The position numbers and the translations under genes were made by a program. A stretch of DNA of 64,000 nucleotides, from assembly GCF_900115705.1 (NCBI RefSeq), contig NZ_FOXL01000003.1:248001-312000 (forward strand), read 5' to 3'. Positions 27,646 to 36,813 of this stretch are shown one piece after another. Below the pieces are notes generated by a model. That model was not told where the DNA came from. It searched no databases and saw nothing but the letters and a program-made list of their open reading frames with translations. The DNA is from Frateuria terrea. GTDB lineage: Bacteria > Pseudomonadota > Gammaproteobacteria > Xanthomonadales > Rhodanobacteraceae. Position 1 is the stretch's first letter, and the number at the start of each line of letters is the position of its first letter.

Positions 27646-28080
27646 TCAGAGGTGTTGCAACCAGCTGTCGATGCCCTCGTCGATCAGCCGGTACGCCAGC
27701 TCGAAGGCGGCCCGCGGCTGCCGATAGGGGTCCGGAACATCGCGGTCGCCCTGCCATTTGCCGAGCAGGAAAGTGCGGCCCACCGCATGCGGCCAGTTCT
27801 TGCCCAGGTTGGCCAGGTGCGAGCGCTGCATCACCAGGATCAGCTGGGCGCTGGCGATGGCCGCCTCGTCCAGCTGGCGCGCACGATGGGCGGAAGCATC
27901 GATCCCGTGTTCGGCCAGCAGGTCGGCGGCGAAGGGATCGATCGGGTTGCCGGCAAGCGCGGCCAGGCCCGCCGAGTCGACCGTAATCGCCCTGCCGCCG
28001 AGCCGGTGGCGCAGCAGGTACTCCGCCGTGGGGCTGCGGCAGATGTTGCCGATGCAGACGATCAGCACCTTGTCGAACAC
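27646..28080 (-). CDS. Low-molecular-weight protein-tyrosine phosphatase (Wzb/Etp-like)
   Basis: This 144-residue cytoplasmic phosphatase has the P-loop CIGNICRS (Cys9, Arg15) at the N-terminus and the general-acid Asp in DPYRQ (~117). Family length is ~145. Such enzymes dephosphorylate Wzc-type tyrosine kinases and so control polysaccharide chain length; no kinase gene is in the window. It begins with GTG at 28080 and heads the sugar-nucleotide gene run, which supports an exopolysaccharide role. Confidence 0.9.
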   Translation of the reverse strand: MFDKVLIVCIGNICRSPTAEYLLRHRLGGRAITVDSAGLAALAGNPIDPFAADLLAEHGIDASAHRARQLDEAAIASAQLILVMQRSHLANLGKNWPHAVGRTFLLGKWQGDRDVPDPYRQPRAAFELAYRLIDEGIDSWLQHL

Positions 28081-28213
28081 GATGGGCGAACCTGGGCGGC
28101 AGTGGAAGGAGAGACCTGCCGCAGGCGGGCCGGCGGGCCAGGATGGCCACCATGGTGCAAGGATCGAACTTAACGAGAGCGCAGCGCGCCGGTCAAGGCG
28201 ACGGCGACCGCGA

Positions 28214-28984
28214 TCAATCGGCGACGTCGGCCACCAGCCGGTCCAGCTCCGCCTTCAGCGTGGCGCCATTGACGCGCAGCCAGTCGCGCTGCTCGCGCCA
28301 GTTCGGGAACAGCGTGGCGACCAGCGCCCAGAAGCGCGGCGCATGGCTGCGCACTTTCAGATGGCACAGCTCGTGCGCCAGCACGTAGCGCAGCGCGGCC
28401 GGCGGGGCCAGGGCCAGCGCCAGATCCAGATTGATGCGGTCGCGCGTGTCGAGGCTGCCCCAAAGGCTCTTCATCGGACGGATGCGCAGCGAGGTGGGCG
28501 CCAGGCCCAGCTGCGGCACGTAGGCGGCCATCCAGCGCGAAACGTCGCGGCGCATCTGCGCTTCGAAATGCGAGGCGAGCAGGCCACGCGCCACCGGCAG
28601 GGCGCGGGTGTGTGGCCGGGGAATCACCAGGACCAGGCCGCCGTCGAAGGACTCCACCCGCGGGTAGGGGCCCTCCGCCCAGTCCAGCAGCGCGGTCTCG
28701 CCGCGCAGCGGGAATTCGGTGGCATGGCCAACACGCAAGGGAGGCAGCGGCTTGACGATCAGGTTGAGCTCATCGAGCTTCTTTTCGAGCCAGTCGGCAT
28801 GGCTGCGCAGGAAGGCGCTGACCTGCGACGGGTGGGTGCCGTTGGGATAGGACACCCGCGCACCCTTGGGCGTGACCGTCAGGCGCAGGCGCCGCGCGCG
28901 CGGATGCGCGGCCTTGAGCACGCGGATGGTGCTGCCGCTCGCCGTTGCCAGTTCCAGCCAATCGCCTTGAAGTTGTGCTGCCAT
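28214..28984 (-). CDS. ygjP: YgjP-like zinc metalloprotease (M48-related, DUF45)
   Basis: This 256-residue protein has the C-terminal zinc motif HELCH followed by LKVRSHAPRFW (third ligand His), which defines the YgjP/WLM-type family. The N-terminal half is the typical beta-rich region with RRLRLTVTPKGARVSYP. The start MAAQLQG at 28984 is where family similarity begins; an earlier in-frame start would run through a repeat region. The cellular substrate is not known. Confidence 0.85.
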   Translation of the reverse strand: MAAQLQGDWLELATASGSTIRVLKAAHPRARRLRLTVTPKGARVSYPNGTHPSQVSAFLRSHADWLEKKLDELNLIVKPLPPLRVGHATEFPLRGETALLDWAEGPYPRVESFDGGLVLVIPRPHTRALPVARGLLASHFEAQMRRDVSRWMAAYVPQLGLAPTSLRIRPMKSLWGSLDTRDRINLDLALALAPPAALRYVLAHELCHLKVRSHAPRFWALVATLFPNWREQRDWLRVNGATLKAELDRLVADVAD

Positions 28985-29104
28985 GATCCGGGGCCCGTCG
29001 GTAGAGCATAACCTTGCAACGGGGGGTGTGAGGAAAGGGTTGGATGGCGTCGCGTGGCGGGTTTTCGGTTCCCGTTCACGCGACGTCGACGGTTGCATTT
29101 GTGT

Positions 29105-29246
29105 TCCTTCTCCCTCCGTGGGGAAGGTTGCCCGAAGGCTCGGATGAGAGCCGAGGCCCACGGGAAACGCCCGGGAAAGAACCGCGTTTGCGGAGGCCAC
29201 CGCAAGCGCGGCCCACCCCGGCCTTTCCCCTGAGGGGGAAAAGGCG
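29105..29246. repeat. Two REP-like palindromes between ygjP and rdgC
   Basis: CCTTCTCCCTCCGTGGGGAAGG followed by TTGCCCGAAGGCTCGGATGAG (29105-29148), and CCTTTCCCCTGAGGGGGAAAAGG (29222-29244). The first matches the common xanthomonad intergenic pattern CCTTCTCCC-GGGAGAAGGTGCCCGAAGGGCGGATGAGGG. The 271-base gap holds nothing else recognisable. Confidence 0.55.
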
Positions 29247-29255
29247 CAGAAGCGG

Positions 29256-30173
29256 TCAGGCGTCCTTGGGCCGCGGCAGGCCGAACCACTCCTCCAGCTT
29301 GCCCAGCAGGCGCTCGAGTTCCAGCGTGAACAGCGCGAAGCGGGCGTCGAGCTCCGCGGCGGCGTCGGGGGCGCTGTCGGCCAGCTCGTCAGTCACCACG
29401 TCCAGCAGCTTGAGCTTGCGCAGCACCAGGTCCTCGCCCAGCACGAAGCTGATGCGATCGTCGAACACCAGGCCGAGCTGGAACACCTGCTTGCCGTTGC
29501 GCAGGTGCTCCTTGATCTCCTCGCTCTCCAGGTCCTGCCGGCGGCAGCGGGCGATGGCGCCGGTGTTGCTGCCCGGATCGCGCAGCTCGACCTCGTCGCC
29601 GAGCGTCAGGCCGGCCGGCAGCGTGCCGTTGGCGAGCCAGTCGGTCATCAGCACGCGCGGGCCTTCTTCCGGCGCCAGCGGCACCGCGGGGAAACTGCCC
29701 AGCGCCTCGCGCATCTGGGTGAGCGCGTTCTCGGCCGATTTGCGGCTGGAGGTGTCGAGCACCAGCCAGCCGTGCTGGCGGTCGACGTAGGCGGACATGC
29801 GTGAGCTGCGCACGAACGCACGTGGCAGCAGCTCGTTGAGCAGGTCTTCCTTCATGCGTTTGCGCTCGCGACCGCCCACCTTGCGGCCCTCTTCTTCGGC
29901 GATCTTCTGCACGCGACGGTACAGTTCGTCGTTGACCACGGCGGCGGGCAGCAACTTGTCCTCGCCGCCGACCGAGACCCAGGTGCAGTGCTTGACCGCG
30001 TGGGTGAGCGCAGCTTCCTCGCCACGGCCGATCGGTGGCACGAAGCCTTTGGTGAAGAGCTCGAGCGGGCCACAGGGGCGCAGGCGATGCTCGCCGAGGG
30101 CCTCGTCCAGGCGGGAAAGGTCTTCGGCGACGGCGGGGGAAAAACGGAACAGCGTGAGGTTGCGGAAGAACAT
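29256..30173 (-). CDS. rdgC: Recombination-associated protein RdgC
   Basis: This 305-residue DNA-binding ring protein opens with MFFRNLTLFRF. It also shows CGPLELFTKGFVPPIGRG, KLLPAAVVNDEL, EEEGRKVGGRERKRMKED, and LLPRAFVRSSRMSAYVD. All are diagnostic of RdgC, which binds duplex DNA and limits RecA activity. Length equals the E. coli protein (~303). Stand-alone gene. Confidence 0.97.
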   Translation of the reverse strand: MFFRNLTLFRFSPAVAEDLSRLDEALGEHRLRPCGPLELFTKGFVPPIGRGEEAALTHAVKHCTWVSVGGEDKLLPAAVVNDELYRRVQKIAEEEGRKVGGRERKRMKEDLLNELLPRAFVRSSRMSAYVDRQHGWLVLDTSSRKSAENALTQMREALGSFPAVPLAPEEGPRVLMTDWLANGTLPAGLTLGDEVELRDPGSNTGAIARCRRQDLESEEIKEHLRNGKQVFQLGLVFDDRISFVLGEDLVLRKLKLLDVVTDELADSAPDAAAELDARFALFTLELERLLGKLEEWFGLPRPKDA

Positions 30174-30233
30174 GCGGGATCCGGTTGGGAGGCGATTGCC
30201 CTGGGACCCTTCGACTACGGCCGTGCGGGCCGA

Positions 30234-30287
30234 CGCTCAGGGCGAACGGTTCATTGGGGTGTCGGCCCTCCTCGTTCGCCCTGAGCG
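30234..30287. repeat. 15-bp perfect inverted repeat (CGCTCAGGGCGAACG)
   Basis: CGCTCAGGGCGAACG (30234-30248) and its exact complement CGTTCGCCCTGAGCG (30273-30287), with 24 bases between. The same arms recur at 50235-50310, so this is a second dispersed repeat family. It lies between the stop of tyrB and the start of rdgC. Confidence 0.75.
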
Positions 30288-30319
30288 TAGCGCAGCGACG
30301 TCGGAGGGTCTGCGGGATG

Positions 30320-31519
30320 TCAGCGGCTCACCGCCGCCACGGCTTGCGCCACGACATCGAGGTTGCCGCGGTTGAGCGCCGCCACGCAGATGCGGCCGGT
30401 GCCCAACGCATAAATGCCGTACTCCTCGCGCAGGCGATCGACCTGCGCACGGGACAGGCCCGAGTAGGAGAACATGCCCGCCTGCTGCTGGATGAAGCCG
30501 AACTGTGGCGCACCGTGGACGGCAAGCTTCTCGACCAGGCCGGCGCGCATGGCGTGGATGCGCTCGCGCATCTCCGCCAGCTCCGCCTCCCACATCGCGC
30601 GCAGCTCGGCGCTGCCGAGCACGCCGGCAACCAGCGCGCCGCCGTGCGTGGCTGGGCTGGAGTAGTTCGCGCGGATGGTCTGCTTGATCTTCGCGCGCAG
30701 CCGCGCGGCCTCGTCGCGATCGGCGCCGACCATCGACAGCGCGCCCACGCGCTCGCCGTACAGCGAGAACGACTTCGAGTAGGAACTGGCCACCACGAAC
30801 GCATCGATGCCGGAGGCTGCAAACAGCCGGATCGCCGTGGCGTCGGCGTCGATGCCCTGGTCGAAGCCCTGGTAGGCGATGTCGACGAACGGCAGCAGGT
30901 CGCGCGCCTTGACCAGGTCGACCACCTGCTGCCATTGCTGCGCGTCCGGGTCCACGCCGGTGGGGTTGTGGCAGCAGGCGTGCAGCAGCACCACGGTGCC
31001 GGGCTCGAGTCGGCCCAGGTCCTCCAGCATGCCGGCGAAATCCAGGCCATGCGTGGAAGGGTCGTAATAGCGGTAATCGATGACCTCGAAGCCGGCGTTG
31101 CCGAACACCACGCGGTGGTTTTCCCAGCTCGGGCTGCTGATCGCGATGCGCGCCTTCGGCAGCACCTTCTTGAGCAGGTCCGCGCCCACGCGCAGGGCGC
31201 CACTGCCGCCGATGGTCTGCGCGGTCGCCACGCGGCCGGCGGCCAGCAGCGGCGAATCGGCGCCGAACAGCAGCTGCTGGCTGAGCGCGTCGTAGGCCGC
31301 CAGGCCGTCGATCGGCAGGTAGCCGCGCGGCTTGGCTTCGGCGGCCAGCGCCTGCTCGACCTCGCGCACCGCGCGCAGCAGCGGGATGCGGCCGTGCTCG
31401 TCCACGTAGATGCCCACGCCCAGGTTGACCTTGTTCGGGCGCGGGTCGGCCAGGTAGGCCTCGGTAAGGCCGAGGATCGGATCGCCCGGGGCCATTTCGA
31501 CGGTAGCAAAGTGGGACAC
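30320..31519 (-). CDS. tyrB: Aromatic amino acid / aspartate aminotransferase
   Basis: This 399-residue PLP enzyme of aminotransferase class I, subgroup Ia, has VEMAPGDPILGLTEAY at the N-terminus and TIGGSGALRVGA. CCHNPTGVDPD (~190) and the PLP-lysine in SSYSKSFSLYGERVGAL (~260) follow, with the substrate Arg near the C-terminus. The GTG at 31519 gives MSHFATVEMAPGDPILGL, as in Xanthomonas homologues; ATG 31495 would cut into the conserved start. TyrB-type enzymes make Tyr and Phe and recycle ketomethylthiobutyrate to methionine. That is relevant because a double met-box-like operator lies in its promoter. Confidence 0.92.
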   Translation of the reverse strand: MSHFATVEMAPGDPILGLTEAYLADPRPNKVNLGVGIYVDEHGRIPLLRAVREVEQALAAEAKPRGYLPIDGLAAYDALSQQLLFGADSPLLAAGRVATAQTIGGSGALRVGADLLKKVLPKARIAISSPSWENHRVVFGNAGFEVIDYRYYDPSTHGLDFAGMLEDLGRLEPGTVVLLHACCHNPTGVDPDAQQWQQVVDLVKARDLLPFVDIAYQGFDQGIDADATAIRLFAASGIDAFVVASSYSKSFSLYGERVGALSMVGADRDEAARLRAKIKQTIRANYSSPATHGGALVAGVLGSAELRAMWEAELAEMRERIHAMRAGLVEKLAVHGAPQFGFIQQQAGMFSYSGLSRAQVDRLREEYGIYALGTGRICVAALNRGNLDVVAQAVAAVSR

Positions 31520-31545
31520 GTTGTGGGCTCGCGTTGAAAATTGGA

Positions 31546-31566
31546 AGTATAGACGTCTAGACGTCT
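31546..31566 (-). promoter_or_regulatory. Double met-box-like operator (AGACGTCT x2) at the tyrB -10
   Basis: AGACGTCTAGACGTCT (31551-31566) is a perfect 16-base palindrome made of two tandem AGACGTCT units, the exact MetJ consensus half-site. On the minus strand it abuts and overlaps by one base a -10 TATACT (31551-31546), placing it in the promoter spacer, ideal for repression. The -35 is weak (GCCAAT). The site overlaps the last codons and stop of ttcA. Whether MetJ or another regulator binds cannot be told here. Confidence 0.65.
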
Positions 31567-32444
31567 TCATTGGCTCCGGCCAGATCGTCGACCAGCCAGC
31601 CATGCGCATCGGCACGCCGCGCATCTTCCCGCGCACCGAGCGCGGCGAAATCGAAAAGGCTGCGGTCGGCAAGCTGCGACGGCGCGACGTTGCCGAGCGC
31701 ATGGAAAATGCTCTCGCAACGACCTGGATGCTGCGCATCCCAGTCCGCGAGCATACGGCCGATCGCCTTGCGCTGCAGGTTTTCCTGCGAGCCGCACAGG
31801 TTGCACGGGATGATCGGGAAAGCTCGCGCCTGCGCGTACCGGGCGATGTCGCTCTCGCGGCAGTAGGCCAAGGGACGGATCACCACGTGGCGGCCGTCGT
31901 CCGAGCGCAGTTTCGGCGGCATCGCCTTCAGGCTCGCGCCATGGAACAGGTTGAGGAAAAAGGTCGCCAGGATGTCGTCGCGGTGATGGCCAAGCGCGAT
32001 GCGCGTGATGCCGTTCTCCGCCGCCCAGCGGTACAGCGCGCCGCGACGCAGCCGCGAACACAGGCTGCACATGGTCTTGCCCGCCGGGATCACCCGGGTG
32101 ACCGTGCTGTAGGTGTCCTGCTCGATGATGTGGAACGGGACGCCGCGCGACGTGAGGTAGTCCGGCAGCACCTGCGCGGGGAAGCCCGGCTGCTTCTGGT
32201 CCAGGTTGACTGCGACCAGTTCGAAACGCACCGGCGCCCTGGCCTGCAGCGAAAGCAGCATGTCCAGCAGGGTGTAGGAATCCTTGCCACCGGACAGGCA
32301 GACCATGACGCGGTCGCCATCCTCGATCATCTGGAAATCGACGATCGCCTGGCCCACCTGGCGTCGCAGCCGCTTGGCCAGCCGCGCGGCCTCATGGGCC
32401 CGCTTGCGGTCGGCGCGGGTGTCGGGAAGAACGGGGACGGACAT
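31557..32444 (-). CDS. ttcA: tRNA 2-thiocytidine(32) synthetase
   Basis: This 295-residue ATP- and Fe-S-dependent enzyme thiolates C32 of certain tRNAs. The PP-loop SGGKDS is at residues 51-56. The cluster-binding cysteines are in TMCSLC (126 and 129) and a third in IPCNLCG (~218), the canonical TtcA set. GHHRDD and the C-terminal [15 protein letters not shown] also fit. The start MSVPVLP at 32444 agrees with family length (~300). Its 3' end carries the tyrB operator. Confidence 0.96.
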   Translation of the reverse strand: MSVPVLPDTRADRKRAHEAARLAKRLRRQVGQAIVDFQMIEDGDRVMVCLSGGKDSYTLLDMLLSLQARAPVRFELVAVNLDQKQPGFPAQVLPDYLTSRGVPFHIIEQDTYSTVTRVIPAGKTMCSLCSRLRRGALYRWAAENGITRIALGHHRDDILATFFLNLFHGASLKAMPPKLRSDDGRHVVIRPLAYCRESDIARYAQARAFPIIPCNLCGSQENLQRKAIGRMLADWDAQHPGRCESIFHALGNVAPSQLADRSLFDFAALGAREDARRADAHGWLVDDLAGANEDV

Positions 32445-32523
32445 AGCGCGCCATTGTACCGCGCCGCCGCATCCGGCCCGCGGCGGTACACTTGGCCCCC
32501 TGTTCCGCCCGCCGCCACCCGCC

Positions 32524-32730
32524 ATGCAGGTCCAGGACCCCATCCAGATCGCCCGCCGCCTGACCGAACTGCGCCAGGAACACCGCGACCTGGACGCGGC
32601 GATCAGCCACATGGCTACGCACCCGGCGCGTGACGAACTGCAGCTGACACGGTTGAAAAAGCGCAAGCTCCTGCTCAAGGACGCCATCGCGCGGCTGGAA
32701 AGCAAGCTGATCCCCGACCTGGACGCCTGA
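32524..32730 (+). CDS. YdcH/DUF465 family small coiled-coil protein
   Basis: This 68-residue protein consists of a predicted two-helix coiled coil: [19 protein letters not shown], then [19 protein letters not shown]. The [10 protein letters not shown] motif is diagnostic of DUF465/YdcH, whose function is unknown. ATG at 32524, divergent from ttcA by 79 bases and followed five bases later by a GNAT gene. Confidence 0.85.
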   Translation: MQVQDPIQIARRLTELRQEHRDLDAAISHMATHPARDELQLTRLKKRKLLLKDAIARLESKLIPDLDA

Positions 32731-32735
32731 CGACG

Positions 32736-33332
32736 ATGCCCACACCCACCACGCTGGAGGACGCACACGTCGTCCTCGAACCGCTGTGTGCCGAACACGT
32801 CCCGTCGCTGGAAGCCGCCGCCGCCGACGGCGAGCTCTGGCGGCTGTGGTTCACCTCGGTTCCGGCGCCGGGGGAAATGGCGGCCTACGTGGAGAAGGCG
32901 CTGGCCGGGCAACGTGAGGGAAGGATGCTCCCGTTCGCGATCCGCGAGCGCGGCACCGGCGAACTGGTGGGCAGCACGCGGTTCTACGACGTTGTGGACG
33001 ACCCGCCGCGCGCGGCGATCGGCTACACCTGGTACGCCAGGCACTGGCAGAAGAGCCATCTCAACACCGCGTGCAAGCGCCTGCTGCTGGAGCACGCGTT
33101 CGAGCGCATGGGCCGTGTCGCGGTCGAATTCCACACCGACGGGCGCAACCTGGATTCGCAGCGGGCGATCGAGCGGCTGGGCGCGCAGCGCGAGGGCGTA
33201 TTGCGTGCGCACCGGCGGCGGCCGGATGGGAGCCTGCGCGACACGGTGTGCTATTCGATCCTCGAGCGTGAATGGGCGGACGTGAAGCGCTGGCTGGAGT
33301 TGCGGCTCCAGCGGTTGACCGCGTCGCGCTGA
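32736..33332 (+). CDS. GNAT family N-acetyltransferase (RimJ/RimL-like)
   Basis: This 198-residue acetyltransferase has the N-terminal [15 protein letters not shown] and [12 protein letters not shown]. The acetyl-CoA strand/loop region is [21 protein letters not shown], followed by [34 protein letters not shown] and DTVCYSIL. These are the hallmarks of the RimJ/RimL-like GNAT branch that acetylates N-termini or small amines. The acceptor is unknown. Probably co-transcribed with the YdcH gene (gap of five bases). Confidence 0.85.
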   Translation: MPTPTTLEDAHVVLEPLCAEHVPSLEAAAADGELWRLWFTSVPAPGEMAAYVEKALAGQREGRMLPFAIRERGTGELVGSTRFYDVVDDPPRAAIGYTWYARHWQKSHLNTACKRLLLEHAFERMGRVAVEFHTDGRNLDSQRAIERLGAQREGVLRAHRRRPDGSLRDTVCYSILEREWADVKRWLELRLQRLTASR

Positions 33333-33374
33333 GCATTCCTGCCCGCTTCGTCCGAGTCTTCCGCAAGCCCTGGT

Positions 33375-33488
33375 CCCTCACCCAGCCCTCTCCCCGCAGG
33401 GAGAGGGAGCCGTGTGAGGCACCTTGAGGCCACAACGCGCGAGCAGCCTGGCTCCCTCTCCCTGCGGGGTGAGGGTTGGGGTGAAGGG
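33375..33488. repeat. Inverted pair of REP units (BIME-like)
   Basis: CCCTCACCCAGCCCTCTCCC...GGGAGAGGGAGCC (33375-33410) is followed by its near reverse complement GGCTCCCTCTCCCTGCGGGG...GGGTTGGGGTGAAGGG (33450-33488), about 40 bases apart. This is the clearest full-length example of the window's main repeat family, placed between two convergent genes. Confidence 0.75.
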
Positions 33489-33503
33489 CTCGCCGGAAAC
33501 TTC

Positions 33504-34505
33504 CTAGCGAATCCCGCGCGGGTGCACTTCGATCGTCGCGGTCATCCCTGCCGCGAGCAACGTGCCGGGCGGCATCTGCGAAGCATCGATGGCGATGCGC
33601 ACAGGCACGCGCTGCGCCAGCCGCACCCAGTTGAACGTCGGGTTGACGTCCGCCAGCAGGTCGCCGCCGGCGGGATTGTCGCGGTCGGTGATGCCGTGGG
33701 CGATGCCGGTGATGGTGCCCTCCAGGTGCACGCCACCGGCCAGCAGGCGCACGTCGACCGGATCGCCCACGCGCAGCTGCGGCAGCTTGGTTTCCTCGAA
33801 GTAGCCGTACAGGTAGTAGCTGTGCGCGTCGATCAGTGCCAGCCGCGGCGTGCCGGTGGCGGCGTAATCGCCCACGCGCACGTCCAGGTTGGTGACGTAG
33901 CCGTCGACCGGCGCGCGCACTTCGGTGCGTTGCAGATCGAGCCTGGCGCGGTCGAGCGCGACCTGCGCCTGCTCCACCGCCGCTGCGGCCTGTTCGCGGG
34001 CGGCGCTGGCCTGGTTGCCGCCGGCCTGCGCCTGTTGCCAGCTGGCGCGCGCGGCGCTGGCCGTGGCCCGCGCGTCGCTGCGCGCTTCGCGCGAGATCAC
34101 GTCGCCGACCTGCTCGCGTCGCTGCGCCTGCTCGGCGTACATGCGGTACTCCGCCTGCCTGGCCTGGGCGCTGGCCAATGCGGCGCTGATGTTGGCGCCG
34201 GCCGCGCGCGCGCCCGCCTCGGCCGCAGCGAGGTTGGCCTCGGCCTGCGCCACCGCGTTGGCAAATCGCGCCTGGTCGATGGTGAACAACGGATCGCCCT
34301 TGTGCACGAACTGGTTGTCCGACACCGCCACGCGGTCGACCAGCCCGGACACGTCCGGCGCCACGCGCACCACGTCGGCACGCACACGGCCGTCGCGCGT
34401 CCACGGCGCATATAGGTAGTGCTTCCACAGCGCGTGGCCGAGCAGCACGGCAAGCACCACCACGGCGGCGGTGACCAGGAATCGGAGCAACGAAGCGGCT
34501 TTCAT
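33504..34505 (-). CDS. aaeA: HlyD/AaeA-type efflux periplasmic adaptor
   Basis: This 333-residue membrane-fusion protein has one N-terminal membrane helix (LLRFLVTAAVVVLAVLLGHAL) and an AaeA-like TRDGRVRADVVRVAPDVSG segment. A split lipoyl domain (DNQFVHKGDPLFTID and VRAPVDGYVTNLDV) flanks an Ala/Gln-rich coiled-coil hairpin (~85-185). A beta-barrel domain closes it. It links the FUSC permease encoded upstream to the periplasm. The AaeXAB order suggests export of aromatic acids; the substrate is inference. Confidence 0.88.
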   Translation of the reverse strand: MKAASLLRFLVTAAVVVLAVLLGHALWKHYLYAPWTRDGRVRADVVRVAPDVSGLVDRVAVSDNQFVHKGDPLFTIDQARFANAVAQAEANLAAAEAGARAAGANISAALASAQARQAEYRMYAEQAQRREQVGDVISREARSDARATASAARASWQQAQAGGNQASAAREQAAAAVEQAQVALDRARLDLQRTEVRAPVDGYVTNLDVRVGDYAATGTPRLALIDAHSYYLYGYFEETKLPQLRVGDPVDVRLLAGGVHLEGTITGIAHGITDRDNPAGGDLLADVNPTFNWVRLAQRVPVRIAIDASQMPPGTLLAAGMTATIEVHPRGIR

Positions 34506-34515
34506 GGGAACGGTA

Positions 34516-34716
34516 TCAGTGGATCAGCAAGAGTCCGGCGGCGCCGAACAGGCAAACGAACAGAGCGAAACGGAACAGCGAGGGATGCCACAGGCGCCGG
34601 TACAGGCCGGCGCGGCCCAGCACCAGGTCGAGCGTCACCATCAGTGCAAGGCTGAGCAGGAACACCGGCAGCAGTCCTGGCACCAGCACCCCGTAGAACT
34701 CGATCTCAGGCGGCAT
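34516..34716 (-). CDS. aaeX: DUF1656 (AaeX-like) small membrane protein
   Basis: This 66-residue protein has two membrane helices, opening with [19 protein letters not shown] and ending RFALFVCLFGAAGLLLIH. The EIxxxGVxxPxLLxxF signature is that of DUF1656/AaeX. Its start overlaps the end of the FUSC permease gene by 11 bases, and the adaptor gene follows after 10 bases. The role in the AaeAB pump is not understood. Confidence 0.85.
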   Translation of the reverse strand: MPPEIEFYGVLVPGLLPVFLLSLALMVTLDLVLGRAGLYRRLWHPSLFRFALFVCLFGAAGLLLIH

Positions 34717-36799
34717 GGGCGACCTCCGGCGTGGGCATGTAGGCGACCAGGGGCGATTCCTCGTCGCGCAGGGCGCTGCGCAACTGGTACAGGTGGCGCC
34801 GCACGGAAGCGCCGCGCGGGGTGGCGTGGATGGCGTCGAGCACGGCCGCATCGGCCACCTGCCAGCGCGTGGCGTCCGGAGCCCGATAGAGCGTGGCGAC
34901 GACATCAAGCGCACGCGTCGCGGCAGCGCGCGCATCGGCAGGCAGCTCGCCGCCGCTCAGGTCCTGCCGCAACTCGATCACCGCGCGCCCGCTTTCCTGC
35001 ACCGCCAGCGACCAGGCCAGCAGGTGGCGCGACTCGTCGCTGTCCGGACGCGTGTGCACCACGACTTGCTGCAGCAGGTCGCGGCTGACGCTCTCGAAGC
35101 GCCACGCCAGCCCTTCCAGCGGCGCGCTGGCCGCCAACGTGACCTGTGCGCGCAACAGCCGCAGCTGGCGCCGGCGTTGCCACTGCGTGCCAGTGACGCC
35201 GGGCAGCACCATGAAGGCCACGCCGGACAGGCCCAGTCCCGCCAGCTGCGCGATCATGTCGTTGAGGAAGTGGGTGGGGTCGTACACCATCGGGTTCTTC
35301 AGCGCGAGGATGTAGACGAAACCCAGCGTGTAGCCGGCGCCGACGCCCGGCAGCGTGTCGCGTGTGGTGAGGTACGGTCCGATCAGCAACAGGCCTGCGG
35401 TGGCGGCGATCAGCATGGCAAAGCCGTCGCTTCCCGGCAGCAGGAAGAACACCGCCACGAAGCCCGCGGCCATGCCGCCGGCATAGCCGTACAACGTGCG
35501 TGCGGCCGAGGCGATCGGGTTGGGCGAAGCGGCCAGCAGGCCGGCGAAGATCGTTGCCAGCAGCATCGCGCTGCCGCCGAAGGCCCAGCCGCTGGCCAGC
35601 CAGAACGCCGCGAGCACGATCATGGTGAGAAAGGTGCGCAGCACCGCGACCGCCGCGCCAGCCAGGTCGTTGCCGCGGCGGAAGTGCACGCGCTCGACGC
35701 TGCCGCGCAGGGTGTCGCTGCGCAGTGAGGCTTCCGCCGCAGTGAAATCCGACAGCTCGTCGGCGAAGCGCAGCACCAGCGCCGCGCCGGTATCGAATTC
35801 CAGCCTTGCCGCAGGCTCGTCGAACGGCTCGCGCAGGGCGGCGGCGTGCGCCGGCAGGGTCTGGGCGCAGGCACGCAGGCGCCGGGTCAGGATCGAAGGT
35901 TCATGCTGCTCCGGCGCAGGCACGGAAAGCGCCTGCCCGATCGGCCGGTACAGCGCGATGAGCGCCTGCGCTACCGCGTCGCGGCCCCGCTGCAGGCGGT
36001 TGATCAGGTGGTGCAACGACTGGAAGCTGGTCGCCGCGGCCATGTAGCGCTGGTTGAGCAGACGCATGCGGGCGCTGCGCGTGCGCACTTCCGGATCCTC
36101 GAAGATCACCGAGGCGCGCAGGTCCTCCAGGTGCACGGCGGCGCGCACGGACTCCAGGTGCGCCTGCTCCATCCGCACCCGCGGCAGCACGCCGCCGGTA
36201 CTTTCCCGGACGAAGTCGATGAAGTGGGCGAACTGACTGCGCGCGCTCTGCCGCAGCACCACGCGCAGGCGCTGCGGCAACAGCAGATCGCTGAACACGG
36301 CCGCGACCAGGATGCCCAGCAGCACCTCGCTCACGCGCATCACCGCCGAGTCGAACACGTCGAGCGGATGGCCGATCGCCGGCAGCGCGACGATCGCCGC
36401 GGTGTAGCCGGCAAGCACGAAGCCATAGGCCATGAAGTTGCGGTACAGCGTGGCACCGCCGGCGCACAGCGCCAGCCACAGCGACAGGGTGAGGAAGAAC
36501 AGCTCGCGCTGCTGCGGGAACAGCGCGATCAGCGCCAGCCCGAACAGGCTGCCGGCCAGCGTGCCGAGCGCGCGGTAGAAGCTCTTGGCCAGCACCATGC
36601 CGCTGTGCGGGTGCATCACCACCGCCACGGTGATCATTGCGGTCGAGGGCTGCTCGAGCTTCAGCCACATCGCCAGCCATGCCGTGGCGTACATCGCCAG
36701 CAGCGACTTGGCGACGAACAGCCAAGCGCGCGATTCCTCGGCGAGGAACGCGCCCAGCCAGGGCCAGCGCGTCGGCTTGGCGGTTGTGGTGGCGGACAT
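34706..36799 (-). CDS. aaeB: FUSC/AaeB-type aromatic acid efflux permease
   Basis: This 697-residue inner-membrane protein has two blocks of about five to six helices (~25-180 and ~375-530) separated by a cytoplasmic helical region. This is the duplicated FUSC topology. Conserved [27 protein letters not shown] near the N-terminus and [17 protein letters not shown] helices in the second block agree with AaeB (p-hydroxybenzoate efflux). It is first of the minus-strand efflux genes and lies 14 bases after a marR gene, so all four are probably one operon. Confidence 0.9.
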   Translation of the reverse strand: MSATTTAKPTRWPWLGAFLAEESRAWLFVAKSLLAMYATAWLAMWLKLEQPSTAMITVAVVMHPHSGMVLAKSFYRALGTLAGSLFGLALIALFPQQRELFFLTLSLWLALCAGGATLYRNFMAYGFVLAGYTAAIVALPAIGHPLDVFDSAVMRVSEVLLGILVAAVFSDLLLPQRLRVVLRQSARSQFAHFIDFVRESTGGVLPRVRMEQAHLESVRAAVHLEDLRASVIFEDPEVRTRSARMRLLNQRYMAAATSFQSLHHLINRLQRGRDAVAQALIALYRPIGQALSVPAPEQHEPSILTRRLRACAQTLPAHAAALREPFDEPAARLEFDTGAALVLRFADELSDFTAAEASLRSDTLRGSVERVHFRRGNDLAGAAVAVLRTFLTMIVLAAFWLASGWAFGGSAMLLATIFAGLLAASPNPIASAARTLYGYAGGMAAGFVAVFFLLPGSDGFAMLIAATAGLLLIGPYLTTRDTLPGVGAGYTLGFVYILALKNPMVYDPTHFLNDMIAQLAGLGLSGVAFMVLPGVTGTQWQRRRQLRLLRAQVTLAASAPLEGLAWRFESVSRDLLQQVVVHTRPDSDESRHLLAWSLAVQESGRAVIELRQDLSGGELPADARAAATRALDVVATLYRAPDATRWQVADAAVLDAIHATPRGASVRRHLYQLRSALRDEESPLVAYMPTPEVAHAA

Positions 36800-36813
36800 G
36801 GTTGGAAGAGCCT

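Noticed and set aside
33375..33488. Possible CRISPR or tandem array
   Set aside because: The repeats are inverted pairs of one palindromic unit, not regularly spaced direct repeats with unique spacers.
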